This document shows positions 1-8,835 of a stretch of 64,000 nt of DNA, piece by piece; position 1 is the stretch's first letter, and every line of letters starts with the position of its first letter. The notes under the pieces are model-generated. The model was not told the origin of the DNA, did no database searches, and saw only the letters and a list, made by a program, of their open reading frames with translations. Origin of the DNA: Streptomyces sp. QL37 (GTDB taxonomy: Bacteria > Actinomycetota > Actinomycetes > Streptomycetales > Streptomycetaceae); the NCBI RefSeq assembly GCF_002941025.1, contig NZ_PTJS01000001.1, forward strand, positions 2,046,001 through 2,110,000. The letters are read 5' to 3'. The translations under genes were made by a program, and so were the position numbers.

Positions 1-838
1 GCTCCTGGTCGTCGCGACGCGCCGCGCCGGCCTGCGGGGCGACGGCACCGCCGGGTATGTGCACGACCTCTCCGAGGAGGCCTTTCTCAACGGCGGCCCG
101 GCCAGGGTCGTGGACACCGCGCTCACCCGCATGCACACGGACGGGCGGCTGAGCATCGGTGGACCCGGCATCGTCGTGGTCCAGCGGCCCGAGGCCCGGG
201 ACGCCGTCGAGCGCGCCGTGCTCCAGGAGCTGGCCGCGGCCCCGAGCGGTGCGCTGCACACCCTGCGGGAGGCCGTGATGCGGCACCCGGCGGTGCAGGA
301 GATCGGTGACGGCCTGGCCGCCCGGGGCCTGCTGGTCGCACCGGGTGAGAGCCGGTCACGCCGCAACCGGGCGCTCACCCTGGGCATCGGATGCATCGTG
401 GGGTTCCCGGTCTCCATCGTGCTGACCGTCGCCCAGTACGCCCTGCACGACGCGTACGCGGATCTGCCGTTCCCCTTCGTCCTGAAGGTGCTGCCCGCGC
501 TCGTGGCCGGGGCCGTGGTCGGTCTGGTCACCGCGGCGTCGGCCGGGGCACGGATCACCAGGGCGGGTCGCAGGGCCGCCGACAACTGCCGGACGGCCGA
601 CGCCCATGTGACGGACCCGGCCCACCTGGTGGCCACCCGGGGGCTGGCCGCGCTCCCCGACCCCGAACTCCAGGGCCAGTTGGTGGCCGCGGCCAGGCAA
701 CGGCCCGCCGGGCGCTCGTCATCCGTCTCCGCCGCGTCCGCCGCGGCGGCCGCGTTCGTGCCGGTGGTGTGGTGCGCCGGGGTGAGCCCCGGGGGCGGGA
801 GCTGCGGCGGGGGTTCCAGCTGCGGCGGCGGCTCGTGA
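1..838 (+). CDS. TIGR04222 domain-containing membrane protein (5' end missing)
   Basis: The reading frame is open from base 2 and already codes for hydrophobic and basic residues, so the true start lies upstream of the window; the GTG at 59 is only the first start codon inside it. The visible protein has the EEAFLNGGPARVVDTAL motif of the TIGR04222 family, then a membrane segment near codons 118-160. It ends in a low-complexity tail in which CGGG units repeat (last residues SCGGGSSCGGGS), a hallmark of this family. Function is unknown. The next gene is a paralogue in the same orientation, suggesting a tandem duplication. The family call is from motif recognition, not a search. Confidence 0.8.
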   Translation, partial: LLVVATRRAGLRGDGTAGYVHDLSEEAFLNGGPARVVDTALTRMHTDGRLSIGGPGIVVVQRPEARDAVERAVLQELAAAPSGALHTLREAVMRHPAVQEIGDGLAARGLLVAPGESRSRRNRALTLGIGCIVGFPVSIVLTVAQYALHDAYADLPFPFVLKVLPALVAGAVVGLVTAASAGARITRAGRRAADNCRTADAHVTDPAHLVATRGLAALPDPELQGQLVAAARQRPAGRSSSVSAASAAAAAFVPVVWCAGVSPGGGSCGGGSSCGGGS

Positions 839-955
839 GGGAGCGGGATCGGCAGGCGTACGGATTCAGCCACTCATGACCGTTCGTGACCGAGGTTGGT
901 CCGTATCGTGAACAACCCATGGCGCTTCCCTGCCGGTTTCGCATAGAACTCGGCC

Positions 956-1732
956 ATGCTCTGGGTCCTGTTTCTTCTGGTCGCGTGGGGCGCGGCCGCC
1001 GTCTCCTGCATCCGGCTGTGCCTCCTCACCGCGGGTGCGGCCCAGCGGCAGCCTCGTGCCGCGCGGGCGCCCGTCTCCCCCGAACTCAATCTGTACGAGA
1101 CTGCGTTCCTGGCCGGCGGGCCCCAGCGGGTGGCCGATCTGGCGCTGGTCTCCATGCATCTGCGACGCCGGCTGCTGCTCGCCCACACGGGCTGGGCGAC
1201 GGTCGTCGACCCGGAGGGGCGGGACGAGGTCGAGCGCACCGTGATCCGCGCGATCGGCCCGGAAGGGCAGTCCCGGATAGCCCCCATACGGGCTGCCGCG
1301 GCCGCGGCCGACGCCGTACGCTCCCTCGCTGACCGTCTCGTCGCTGCGGGCCTCGCCGTACCGCACGGGACCCGCACGGGTCTGGAGTCGGCGGTGCGTG
1401 CCGTGCGCGGCGCGGCGGTGCTGGTGGTGGCCCTGGCGGCCGCCGCCATGCTGATGCCCGGTCAGGACACCGGCGACGCCGGTCCGGTGGCCGCCTGGTT
1501 CGGCCTGCCGCTCGTACTGACGCTGGGCTGCCTGGCCATCGCGAGGGTGGAGAACCATCCGTACAGCCCGTGGGCCTCCCCGTCCGGGCAGCGCTGGCTG
1601 GACTCGCTGCCGGCCCCGGTGCGCGGGGCGGACCGCGACCTGCTGGCGGCGGTGGCTGTGAGGGGTGTGGGAGCTCTGGAGGACCCCGGCCTGCGGGCGG
1701 CCATGCTGAGCGGGGCGCGGACCGGCGGCTGA
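956..1732 (+). CDS. TIGR04222 domain-containing membrane protein
   Basis: This 258-residue protein begins with a hydrophobic segment (MLWVLFLLVAWGAAAV), followed by the family motif NLYETAFLAGGPQRVADLAL at about residues 44-63 and a central hydrophobic pair at about 140-185. It aligns by eye with the preceding gene over the whole domain but lacks that protein's Gly/Cys-rich tail and ends in GARTGG. The ATG at 956 gives the membrane segment directly; no clear Shine-Dalgarno sequence is visible, so a leaderless or weakly initiated message is possible. A strong hairpin follows. Function unknown. Confidence 0.8.
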   Translation: MLWVLFLLVAWGAAAVSCIRLCLLTAGAAQRQPRAARAPVSPELNLYETAFLAGGPQRVADLALVSMHLRRRLLLAHTGWATVVDPEGRDEVERTVIRAIGPEGQSRIAPIRAAAAAADAVRSLADRLVAAGLAVPHGTRTGLESAVRAVRGAAVLVVALAAAAMLMPGQDTGDAGPVAAWFGLPLVLTLGCLAIARVENHPYSPWASPSGQRWLDSLPAPVRGADRDLLAAVAVRGVGALEDPGLRAAMLSGARTGG

Positions 1733-1750
1733 CCCCTGGTCCGGGGCTGA

Positions 1751-1796
1751 CAGCACCGGGGCCGCCCCCGGCGTCGGGGGCGGCCCTGGTGTGCTG
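1751..1796 (+). terminator. Intrinsic-type terminator hairpin after the TIGR04222 pair
   Basis: A long GC-rich inverted repeat, CAGCACCGGGGCCGCCCCCG against its near-complement, is separated by a 4-base loop and starts 18 bases after the stop codon. There is no T-tract, which is usual for Streptomyces. The roughly 190 bases between this hairpin and the converging hemQ gene hold nothing I recognise apart from a weak TTCCGG/CCGGAA hairpin at 1988-2009 that may end hemQ. Confidence 0.7.
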
Positions 1797-2016
1797 TCCT
1801 ATCCAGTTGTGCGGCCCGGGACACATCGGCCGGACCGGCGAGGAGCGGCGGCCCGCGGAGAGGAATGGCTGACTCCCCCGCGGGACACGACAGTTCGCCG
1901 GCCGTCGGCCGATGTGCGCCCGGCACCGGACCCGGTGTCGCTGGAACGACGGGCGGCGTCACACGCGCCGTTGCCCGCCAACTGATCTTCCGGGTCGGGA
2001 TGACCGGAAACGCTGG

Positions 2017-2730
2017 CTATGCGAGTCCGGCCACCAAGTCTGCGACGGACTTCCTGCGTCCGGTGTAGAAGGGGACCTCTTCGCGGACGTGCAGCCGCGC
2101 CTCGGAGGCCCGAAGGTGACGCATGAGGTCGACGATGCGGTAGAGCTCGTCGGCCTCGAAGGCGAGGAGCCACTCGTAGTCGCCCAGCGAGAAGGAGGCG
2201 ACCGTGTTGGCGCGCACGTCGGGGTAGCCGCGGGCCATCTTGCCGTGGTCCGCGAGCATGCGGCGGCGGTCCTCGTCGGGCAGCAGGTACCAGTCGTAGC
2301 TGCGCACGAAGGGGTACACGCTGACGTAGTCGCGCGGGGTCTCGTCGGCCAGGAAGGCCGGCACGTGCGACTTGTTGAACTCGGCGGGGCGGTGCAGCGC
2401 CATGTTCGACCAGACAGGCTCGAGCGCGCGGCCCAGCTTCGTGCGCCGGAAGAGGTTGTACGCCTCCTGGAGCTCGTCGGAGGTCTCGGCGTGCCACCAG
2501 ATCATCAGATCGGCGTCGGCCCGGAGACCGGACACGTCGTAGGTGCCGCGGACCGTGATGTCCTTGGCCCCGAGCTGGTCGAACAGCTCCTGGACCTCGT
2601 CGGCGTAACCGGCGCGGTCCACGGGAAGGACGTCCTTCAGCCTGAAGACGGACCACAGGGTGTAGCGGATGACCTCGTTGAGGTCCTTGGCCTTCTTGCC
2701 TGCGTTCGGAAGCTTTTCTGGCGCACTCAT
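2017..2730 (-). CDS. hemQ: Coproheme decarboxylase HemQ/ChdC
   Basis: This is the last enzyme of the coproporphyrin-dependent haem pathway of Gram-positive bacteria. It oxidatively decarboxylates two propionates of coproheme III to give haem b, using peroxide. The 237-residue protein has the chlorite-dismutase-like fold signatures [14 protein letters not shown] and [15 protein letters not shown]. By alignment with published actinobacterial ChdC, Tyr139 (VYPFVRS) would be the radical tyrosine, His162 (LADHG) the proximal ligand and His122 (SHVPAFL) the distal histidine typical of the actinobacterial clade. It starts 4 bases after the hemY stop, so the two genes are co-transcribed. The symbol chdC is equally valid. 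Confidence 0.95.
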   Translation of the reverse strand: MSAPEKLPNAGKKAKDLNEVIRYTLWSVFRLKDVLPVDRAGYADEVQELFDQLGAKDITVRGTYDVSGLRADADLMIWWHAETSDELQEAYNLFRRTKLGRALEPVWSNMALHRPAEFNKSHVPAFLADETPRDYVSVYPFVRSYDWYLLPDEDRRRMLADHGKMARGYPDVRANTVASFSLGDYEWLLAFEADELYRIVDLMRHLRASEARLHVREEVPFYTGRRKSVADLVAGLA

Positions 2731-2734
2731 ACGG

Positions 2735-4222
2735 CTATTGTCCCGCCTCGCTCCCGGTGCCCCGAACCCGGGGCGGCGTGTTGTCGATCTCCCCCGTGCC
2801 CGGACCCGTGAGGTCCTGCACGATCTCGTCCGCGGCGCGGTGCGCGCTCGCGACGCAGGCCGGGATCCCGACGCCGTCGTACACCGCCCCGCACACCCGC
2901 AGACCGGGCAGCTTGGCGACCTCCTCGCGGATCCTGGCGACGCGGGAGAGGTGGCCCACGGGGTACTGGGGCAGCCCGCCGATCCACCGGGTGACCTCGG
3001 TGTCCACGGGCCGGGCCGTCAGCCCGGCGGCGGAGGCGAGATCGCCCAGCGACGCGGCGACGAGCTCGGAGTCCTCACGGTGCAGGTGCTCCTCCTCGCC
3101 GTAGCGGCCGACGGAGGTGCGCAGCACGAAGAGGTCGGGGGCCGCGTCGGCGACCCACTGCCACTTGTTGCTGGAGAAGGTGGCCGCCTTGATCGTGCGC
3201 CCGTCGACGGGCGGTACGAGGAATCCGGAGCGTCCCCGGAGCGCCTCGGTGTTCTCGATGTCGGTGCGCCGGAAGGCCATGGTGACCAGGGCCATCGAGG
3301 CGTATTCGACGGCGGCGAGCTCGACCGAGGCGGCCGGGCACTCGGCGGCGAGCAGGGTGGACGCGGACCAGGCGGGGGTGGCCAGGACGAGGGCGTCGGC
3401 GGCGATCACCCGGCTGTCGGTGCGCACGTCCCAGCCCTCGCCGGTCCGGGTCAGGCCGAGCACCGGGGTCTCCATGAGGATCTCGGCGCCTCCGGCCCGC
3501 AGGGCGTCGGCCACGGCGCCCGGCAGGGTGCCGATCCCTCCCTCGATGCCTTGGAAGACCGGTCCGGTCTGCTGCCGGGCGGCGGCCCTCTCCTGGATGC
3601 GGAGTACGCCGTCGAGGAGCGGGCCGCCCTCCTTCACGGCCTCGAAGAGCTGGGGCACGGCCGCGCGCATCGAGATCCGGTAGGCGTCACCCGCGTACAC
3701 CCCGCCGAGCAGCGGCTCCACGAGCCGGTCGACGACCTCACGGCCGAGCCGGTCGGCGACGTAACTGCCGACCGCGACGTCGTCGCCGACGGCGGTCGGG
3801 GTGAGGTCGCGCTCCTCGGCGATCCGGGCCAGGCCCTCGGGCGAGAGCACGCCGCTGAGCGCCGACGGGTCGCCCGGCACGCCCATCACATGGCCCTTGG
3901 GCATGGGGCGCAGGGCGTCACGGGTCCAGACCGAGGCGGTGGCGGTGGCGGGCGGCTGGAGCCGGTCGCCGAGTCCGGCCGCGGTGGCCAGCTCGACCGC
4001 CTCGGGCCGCCGCGCGAGCATCGACTCGGCGCCGAGGTCGACCCGGGTGCCCGCGATCTCGCCGGTCATCAGCTTGCCGCCGAGCCGCTCGGTCGCCTCG
4101 ATGACGGTGACCCGGAGACCGGAGCCCAGCAGCCGTCGGGCGGCGGCGAGTCCGGCGATTCCGCCGCCGATGACGACGACGTGGCCCGTACGTGTGGTGT
4201 CGCGCTGAGAAGGACGCTGCAT
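2735..4222 (-). CDS. hemY: Coproporphyrinogen III / protoporphyrinogen oxidase (HemY/CgoX)
   Basis: This is a FAD-dependent oxidase that aromatises the tetrapyrrole ring. In organisms that use HemQ the physiological substrate is coproporphyrinogen III, hence the alternative name CgoX. The 495-residue protein opens with the dinucleotide-binding motif GGGIAG at residues 19-24, followed by [11 protein letters not shown] and the family motif [10 protein letters not shown]. Near the C-terminus is [22 protein letters not shown], in which the second FAD-contact region lies. It is the promoter-proximal gene of a hemY-hemQ operon and is divergent from the DUF4349 lipoprotein gene, with about 127 bases between the starts. 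Confidence 0.93.
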   Translation of the reverse strand: MQRPSQRDTTRTGHVVVIGGGIAGLAAARRLLGSGLRVTVIEATERLGGKLMTGEIAGTRVDLGAESMLARRPEAVELATAAGLGDRLQPPATATASVWTRDALRPMPKGHVMGVPGDPSALSGVLSPEGLARIAEERDLTPTAVGDDVAVGSYVADRLGREVVDRLVEPLLGGVYAGDAYRISMRAAVPQLFEAVKEGGPLLDGVLRIQERAAARQQTGPVFQGIEGGIGTLPGAVADALRAGGAEILMETPVLGLTRTGEGWDVRTDSRVIAADALVLATPAWSASTLLAAECPAASVELAAVEYASMALVTMAFRRTDIENTEALRGRSGFLVPPVDGRTIKAATFSSNKWQWVADAAPDLFVLRTSVGRYGEEEHLHREDSELVAASLGDLASAAGLTARPVDTEVTRWIGGLPQYPVGHLSRVARIREEVAKLPGLRVCGAVYDGVGIPACVASAHRAADEIVQDLTGPGTGEIDNTPPRVRGTGSEAGQ

Positions 4223-4349
4223 GGGTCCACTCTCTCAAATCCGTCCCGAGTCCCGAACGTGACCGCTTCGAAACCCCTGGCAGGAAACCCGCACACGGAC
4301 CCCTTACGTCGAACCGGCACCATCGACAACGGCTCTGGGGGAACGCGTC

Positions 4350-5324
4350 ATGCCTTTCGACCGACACACGGACAGCCGTCCACCCACTCGCCCGGACCGC
4401 CGCCGCTCACGCGCGCTGGCGTCCGCGGGACTCCTCGTGGTGCTCATGGCCACCGGCGCGTGCGGCGCCTCCGGCGACAGCGGCGGCACGCGGGAACTGC
4501 GGTCCGCGGACGACAAGGCGGCGGCGCCCGCCGCGGGAGGGTCCGGTGAGAAGTCGGCCGACCGCGCCTCCTCGGCACCGGATCCGGGTTCCGCGGTCGC
4601 GGTCCACGTCATCCGCACGGCCACGCTCTCCATCGAGGTGAAGGACGTGCCGAAGGCGGTCGCCGCGGCCCGGAGCGCCGCGGAGGACGCCGGTGGACTC
4701 GTGGCGGACGAGACCACGGAACGGGTCGACGACACCCACGACATGTCCCGTCTCGTCCTGCGCGTGCCGCAGGCCCGGTACGACGAGGTGCTGAGCGGCC
4801 TCGCCGGCTCGGGGAAGCTGCTGTCGCGCACGTCGAACGCCAAGGACGTCACCGGGCAGGTCGTCGACGTCGAGAGCCGGATCGCCACGCAGCGGGCGAG
4901 CGTCGCACGGGTCCGTGACCTCATGGACAAGGCCGAGAAGCTCACCGACGTGGTGACGCTGGAAGGCGAACTGAGCAGTCGGCAGTCCGACTTGGAGTCC
5001 CTGCTCGCCCAGCAGGCGTCGCTGAAGGACCGCACCTCGCTCGCGACCGTCACGCTCGAACTCAGCGAGCCGTACGAGGACGGGAAGGACCCCGAGGACG
5101 AGGACACCGGTTTCCTGGACGCGCTGGAAGGCGGCTGGGACGCCTTCGTGACGATGCTGCGGTGGATCGCGGTGGCGATCGGTGCCACGGCGCCCTTCCT
5201 GGCCGCGGCGGCCGTCCTGGTGCTCCTGTGGCGGCTGCTCCGCGGCCGCCTGCCGCGCCGCCGGGCGACGCCCCCGCAGGCCACGGAGACCTCCGAGGCC
5301 CCGCAGGCCCCGCAGGCGTCGTAG
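4350..5324 (+). CDS. DUF4349 domain-containing lipoprotein
   Basis: The 324-residue protein has a basic N-terminus, a hydrophobic stretch and a lipobox (ATGAC, Cys38), so it should be lipidated at the outer face of the membrane. The middle carries the DUF4349 pattern: IRTATLSIEVKDV near residue 90, then a helical region with VVDVESRIATQRASVARVRDLM that probably forms a coiled coil. A single membrane helix at about 267-295 with a basic end follows. Function is unknown; the architecture of lipid anchor, coiled coil and C-terminal helix suggests an envelope scaffold or sensor, which is inference. It is monocistronic or read with the next gene. Confidence 0.85.
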   Translation: MPFDRHTDSRPPTRPDRRRSRALASAGLLVVLMATGACGASGDSGGTRELRSADDKAAAPAAGGSGEKSADRASSAPDPGSAVAVHVIRTATLSIEVKDVPKAVAAARSAAEDAGGLVADETTERVDDTHDMSRLVLRVPQARYDEVLSGLAGSGKLLSRTSNAKDVTGQVVDVESRIATQRASVARVRDLMDKAEKLTDVVTLEGELSSRQSDLESLLAQQASLKDRTSLATVTLELSEPYEDGKDPEDEDTGFLDALEGGWDAFVTMLRWIAVAIGATAPFLAAAAVLVLLWRLLRGRLPRRRATPPQATETSEAPQAPQAS

Positions 5325-5368
5325 CGTGGGTCCCTGACCCTGCATACGGCGGCGAAGGGACCCGGCAC

Positions 5369-6748
5369 ATGACGGCGGAGCGACTGGTGGTCGTCGGAGG
5401 CGACGCGGCGGGCATGTCCGCCGCGTCGCAGGCCCGCAGACTCAAGGGGCCGGACGCGATGAGCATCGTCGCCTTCGAACGCGGCGACTTCACGTCGTAC
5501 TCCGCCTGCGGCATCCCGTACTGGGTGAGCGGCGACGTCGAGGGGCCGGACGACCTCATCGCCCGTACGCCCGAGGAGCACCGCGCCCGCTCGATCGATC
5601 TGCGCACCCGCACCGAGGTGACGGAGATCGACGTCGCCGGGCACCGGGTGCGGGCGCTGGACCGCGACAGCGGCGAGACCTACTGGACGGGTTACGACAA
5701 GCTGGTGATCGCCACCGGCGCGCGGCCGGTGCGCCCCGCTCTGCCCGGGATCGACGCCCCCGGCGTCCACGGTGTGCAGACCCTGGGTGACGGTCAGGCG
5801 CTCCTGGAATCGCTGGAACGGGCGCCGGGGCGCCGTGCGGTCGTCGTCGGCGCGGGCTACATCGGCGTCGAGATGGCCGAGGCGATGCTCAAGCGCGGCT
5901 TCGAGGTGACGGTGCTCAACCGCGGTGCGCAGCCGATGGCGACGCTCGACCCGGACATGGGGAAGCTGGTCCACGACGCGATGGACGGGCTGGGCATCAC
6001 CACGGTCAACGGTGCCGGGGTCACCCGTATCGGCACCGGCCCGGACGGCCGGGTCACGGAGGTCGTCACGGACGGGGGGACCTACCCGGCGGACGTCGTC
6101 GTGCTCGGTATCGGCGTCGAGCCGGAGACCGCGCTGGCCCGCGAGGCCGGTCTGCCGCTGGGGCCGCACGGCGGGCTCCTGACGGACCTGTCGATGCGGG
6201 TCACGGGGCAGGAGGACATCTGGGCGGGCGGGGACTGCGTCGAGGTCCTGGACCTCGTCGCCGGCCGCACCCGGCACATCGCGCTCGGCACCCATGCCAA
6301 CAAGCACGGCCAGATCATCGGGTCCAACGTCGGAGGCGGCTACGGCACGTTCCCCGGCGTGGTGGGCACGGCGGTGAGCAAGGTCTGCGACCTGGAGATC
6401 GCCAGGACCGGGCTGCGCGAGAAGGACGCGCGCGCGGTGGGCCTGCGCTACGTCACGGCGACGATCGAGTCGACGGGCCGGGCCGGCTACTACCCGGGGG
6501 CGAAGCCGATGACGGTGAAGATGCTCGCGGAGTACCGGACCGGCCGGCTGCTGGGCGTGCAGATCGTCGGCCGTGAGGGGGCGGCGAAGCGTGTGGACGT
6601 CGCGGCGGTGGCGCTCACCGCCGGGATGACGGTGGAGGCCATGACGGCCCTGGACCTCGGCTACGCGCCGCCGTTCTCACCCGTCTGGGACCCGGTCCTG
6701 GTGGCCGCCCGCAAGGCCGTGTCGGCGGTGCGGGCGGCCGGTGGCTGA
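5369..6748 (+). CDS. FAD-dependent oxidoreductase of the CoA-disulfide reductase family
   Basis: A 459-residue pyridine-nucleotide-disulfide oxidoreductase of class III. It shows an N-terminal FAD motif (VVVGGDAAGMSAA, residues 7-19), a single redox cysteine in SYSACGIPYW (Cys47, the place of the CoA-disulfide reductase active-site Cys), an NAD(P)H-binding motif VVVGAGYIGVEMAE near residue 155 and the FAD motif DIWAGGDCVEV near 285. Likely reactions are NAD(P)H-dependent reduction of a low-molecular-weight disulfide or persulfide. The frame is open further upstream, but the ATG at 5369 is preceded by GCGAAGGGA and begins the Rossmann fold. Its stop codon abuts that of the converging hemE. Confidence 0.85.
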   Translation: MTAERLVVVGGDAAGMSAASQARRLKGPDAMSIVAFERGDFTSYSACGIPYWVSGDVEGPDDLIARTPEEHRARSIDLRTRTEVTEIDVAGHRVRALDRDSGETYWTGYDKLVIATGARPVRPALPGIDAPGVHGVQTLGDGQALLESLERAPGRRAVVVGAGYIGVEMAEAMLKRGFEVTVLNRGAQPMATLDPDMGKLVHDAMDGLGITTVNGAGVTRIGTGPDGRVTEVVTDGGTYPADVVVLGIGVEPETALAREAGLPLGPHGGLLTDLSMRVTGQEDIWAGGDCVEVLDLVAGRTRHIALGTHANKHGQIIGSNVGGGYGTFPGVVGTAVSKVCDLEIARTGLREKDARAVGLRYVTATIESTGRAGYYPGAKPMTVKMLAEYRTGRLLGVQIVGREGAAKRVDVAAVALTAGMTVEAMTALDLGYAPPFSPVWDPVLVAARKAVSAVRAAGG

Positions 6749-7858
6749 CTAACGGGCGGTCTGCCGGTGGACGTACTCCACCAGTCGCGTCAGGGCGTCC
6801 GGGTCGGTGGCCGGCATGACGCCGTGCCCGAGGTTGAAGATGTGGCCTTCGAGACCGGCGGCGGCGGCGAGCACCTCGCGGGTCTTCTCCTCCACCGCCT
6901 CGGTCGGCGCGAACAGCACCGCCGGGTCGAGGTTGCCCTGGAGCGCCTTGCCGGGGCCGACCCGGCGGGCGCCCTCGTCCATGGGGACGCGCCAGTCGAC
7001 GCCGACGACGTCCGCCCCCGCCTCGCCCATCGGGCCGAGCAGCTCGCCGGTGCCGACGCCGAAGTGGATGCGCGGGACGCCGTACGACGCGACGGCGTCG
7101 AAGACCTTCGCGGAGGCCGGCATGACGGAGCGGCGGTAGTCGGCCGGGGCGAGGGCGCCGACCCAGGAGTCGAAGAGCTGCACGGCGGAGGCGCCGGCCT
7201 CGATCTGGACCTTGAGGAACGCGCCGGTGATCTCCGCGAGCCGGTCGAGCAGGTCGGCCCAGAGCTCCGGCTCGCCGTACATCATGGCCTTGGTGCGCTC
7301 GTGGTTGCGGGACGGGCCGCCCTCCACGAGGTAGCTCGCGAGGGTGAACGGCGCGCCGGCGAAGCCGATGAGCGGCGTGGCGCCGAGCTCGGCGGTGAGC
7401 ATCCCGATGGCCGCGGTGACGTACGGGACGTCCTCGGGCGTGAGGTCGCGCAGCCGGGCCAGGTCGGCGCGGGTGCGGATCGGCTCGGCGATCACCGGGC
7501 CGATGCCGGGCTTGATGTCGAGGTCGATGCCGATGGCCCTGAGCGGTACGACGATGTCGCTGAAGTAGATCGCGGCGTCGACCTTGTGACGGCGCACGGG
7601 CTGCAGCGTGATCTCGGTGACCAGCTCGGGGATCATGCACGAGTCGAGCATCGCGATGCCCTCGCGGACCTTCAGGTACTCGGGCAGCGAGCGTCCCGCC
7701 TGACGCATGAACCAGACCGGGGTGTGCGGCACCGGCTCCCGGCGGCAGGCCTTGAGGAACGCCGAGTCATGGGTGGCGGGGGTCGTCCGCAGGCCCGAGG
7801 ACGGGCCCTCCCCTGATCGGACGGAGCTGAGCTCTTGGGGAAGGTCGTTGGCACTCAC
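6749..7858 (-). CDS. hemE: Uroporphyrinogen decarboxylase
   Basis: HemE removes four carboxyl groups from uroporphyrinogen III to form coproporphyrinogen III, which feeds the hemY-hemQ route nearby. The family signature PVWFMRQAGRSLPEY lies at about residues 30-44, and GFAGAPFTLASYLVEGGPSRNH and FNLGHGVMP are also family blocks. I chose the GTG at 7858 (protein begins MSANDLPQ, 369 residues) because it matches the usual length; a TTG at 7885 would add 9 residues. The gene converges on the flavoprotein gene with no intergenic base. It is divergent from the DUF3000 gene, sharing a short promoter region of about 90 bases. Confidence 0.95.
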   Translation of the reverse strand: MSANDLPQELSSVRSGEGPSSGLRTTPATHDSAFLKACRREPVPHTPVWFMRQAGRSLPEYLKVREGIAMLDSCMIPELVTEITLQPVRRHKVDAAIYFSDIVVPLRAIGIDLDIKPGIGPVIAEPIRTRADLARLRDLTPEDVPYVTAAIGMLTAELGATPLIGFAGAPFTLASYLVEGGPSRNHERTKAMMYGEPELWADLLDRLAEITGAFLKVQIEAGASAVQLFDSWVGALAPADYRRSVMPASAKVFDAVASYGVPRIHFGVGTGELLGPMGEAGADVVGVDWRVPMDEGARRVGPGKALQGNLDPAVLFAPTEAVEEKTREVLAAAAGLEGHIFNLGHGVMPATDPDALTRLVEYVHRQTAR

Positions 7859-7950
7859 GCACAGAATCTTCGCACGGAGTGGCAACGAGCCGGACGCCGC
7901 ATGGGTGTCCCTCCCTGCACGGCGCTCCGGTTCCGCCTACTCTTCCCCGC

Positions 7951-8610
7951 ATGGCTCCGGCTCAGGGACAATTTTCCGATCATTCCGATGGCACTGACAG
8001 CGAGGAGGGCGCGGACGGCGACGGCGTCCCGCCCGCGTTCCGGTCGGCGGTCGACGCGCTGCGTTCCGCCTGCCTGCGCCCCGAACTGGAGGTCGAGCCG
8101 ACACGGCCGCCGCAGCGGCTCGCCCCGCACGCGTATGCCCTGGAGGCCGCCGTCGTGGAGGGCGAGGACGATCTCGCCGACGGCCGCCTGGTCCTCCTGC
8201 ACGACCCGTCCGGCCACGACACCTGGCAGGGCACGTTCCGCTTGGTGACGCTCGTACGCGCCGAACTCGAACCGGAGATGGCCGCCGACCCGCTGCTGCC
8301 CGAGGTCTGCTGGTCCTGGCTCACGGGGGCGCTGGACGCCCGGGGCCTCTCGTACGGGGAGGCCGGGGGGACGGTGACGCGCGCCGGTTCGCACTACTTC
8401 GGCGCGCTGGCCGCGCGCCGCCCGGCGACACAGATCGAGATCCGGGCCTCGTGGACGCCGCGCGAGGGGCGCGGCGGGGTGCCGGACACGGCCGGGCACC
8501 TGACCGCCTGGGGCGATCTGCTCTGCCAGCTGGCCGGTCTGCCGCCGTCGGGCACCTCGGACGCGGCGGTGGTGACGCTGCCCCAGAGGCGCGGTCCGCA
8601 GGTCTCATAA
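7951..8610 (+). CDS. DUF3000 domain-containing protein
   Basis: A 219-residue soluble, acidic protein without signal peptide or membrane segment. It matches the actinobacterial DUF3000 family, which to my knowledge has no assigned function; the block PPAFRSAVDALRSACLRPELEVEP lies at about residues 26-50 and SWLTGALDARGLSY lies mid-protein. Frame continues upstream to 7879, but the ATG at 7951 gives the protein beginning MAPAQGQFSD, the usual form. It is divergent from hemE and is followed by a hairpin with a T-run, so it appears monocistronic. Confidence 0.8.
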   Translation: MAPAQGQFSDHSDGTDSEEGADGDGVPPAFRSAVDALRSACLRPELEVEPTRPPQRLAPHAYALEAAVVEGEDDLADGRLVLLHDPSGHDTWQGTFRLVTLVRAELEPEMAADPLLPEVCWSWLTGALDARGLSYGEAGGTVTRAGSHYFGALAARRPATQIEIRASWTPREGRGGVPDTAGHLTAWGDLLCQLAGLPPSGTSDAAVVTLPQRRGPQVS

Positions 8611-8630
8611 CGCTGCGTCATTTTCGCGGG

Positions 8631-8660
8631 GAGCCGGTCGCACGGGGACCGGCTCTCTTT
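8631..8660 (+). terminator. Rho-independent terminator after the DUF3000 gene
   Basis: The stem GAGCCGGTC / GACCGGCTC with a 7-base loop is followed directly by TCTTTT, one of the few terminators in the window with a real U-tract. The rest of the gap up to 8835 is unusually AT-rich for this genome and contains an isolated AAAGGAGG at about 8725 that is too far from the response-regulator start to serve it. Confidence 0.8.
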
Positions 8661-8835
8661 TCGTACAATCGATCGCGCGTCCTATTTGCCCGAATTGTTA
8701 CTCACTAAATCGCGATCTTCCCCTAAAGGAGGACGCGCCTGCTGCCGAAGAGGTCAATGACCCTTCAAGCACGGTTCGCCCCGGCTTCATCCCCGTGCCG
8801 GCCCGTCCCCGCCACTCCACTCCCCAGGAGGCCTG

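Noticed and set aside
1987..2009. TTCCGG/CCGGAA hairpin after hemQ as a firm terminator
   Set aside because: Only six base pairs with a 10-base loop and no T-run, so it is mentioned only as possible.
4304..6307. A 667-codon minus-strand frame across two plus-strand genes
   Set aside because: Low-complexity Ser/Arg composition and complete overlap with two well-supported genes.
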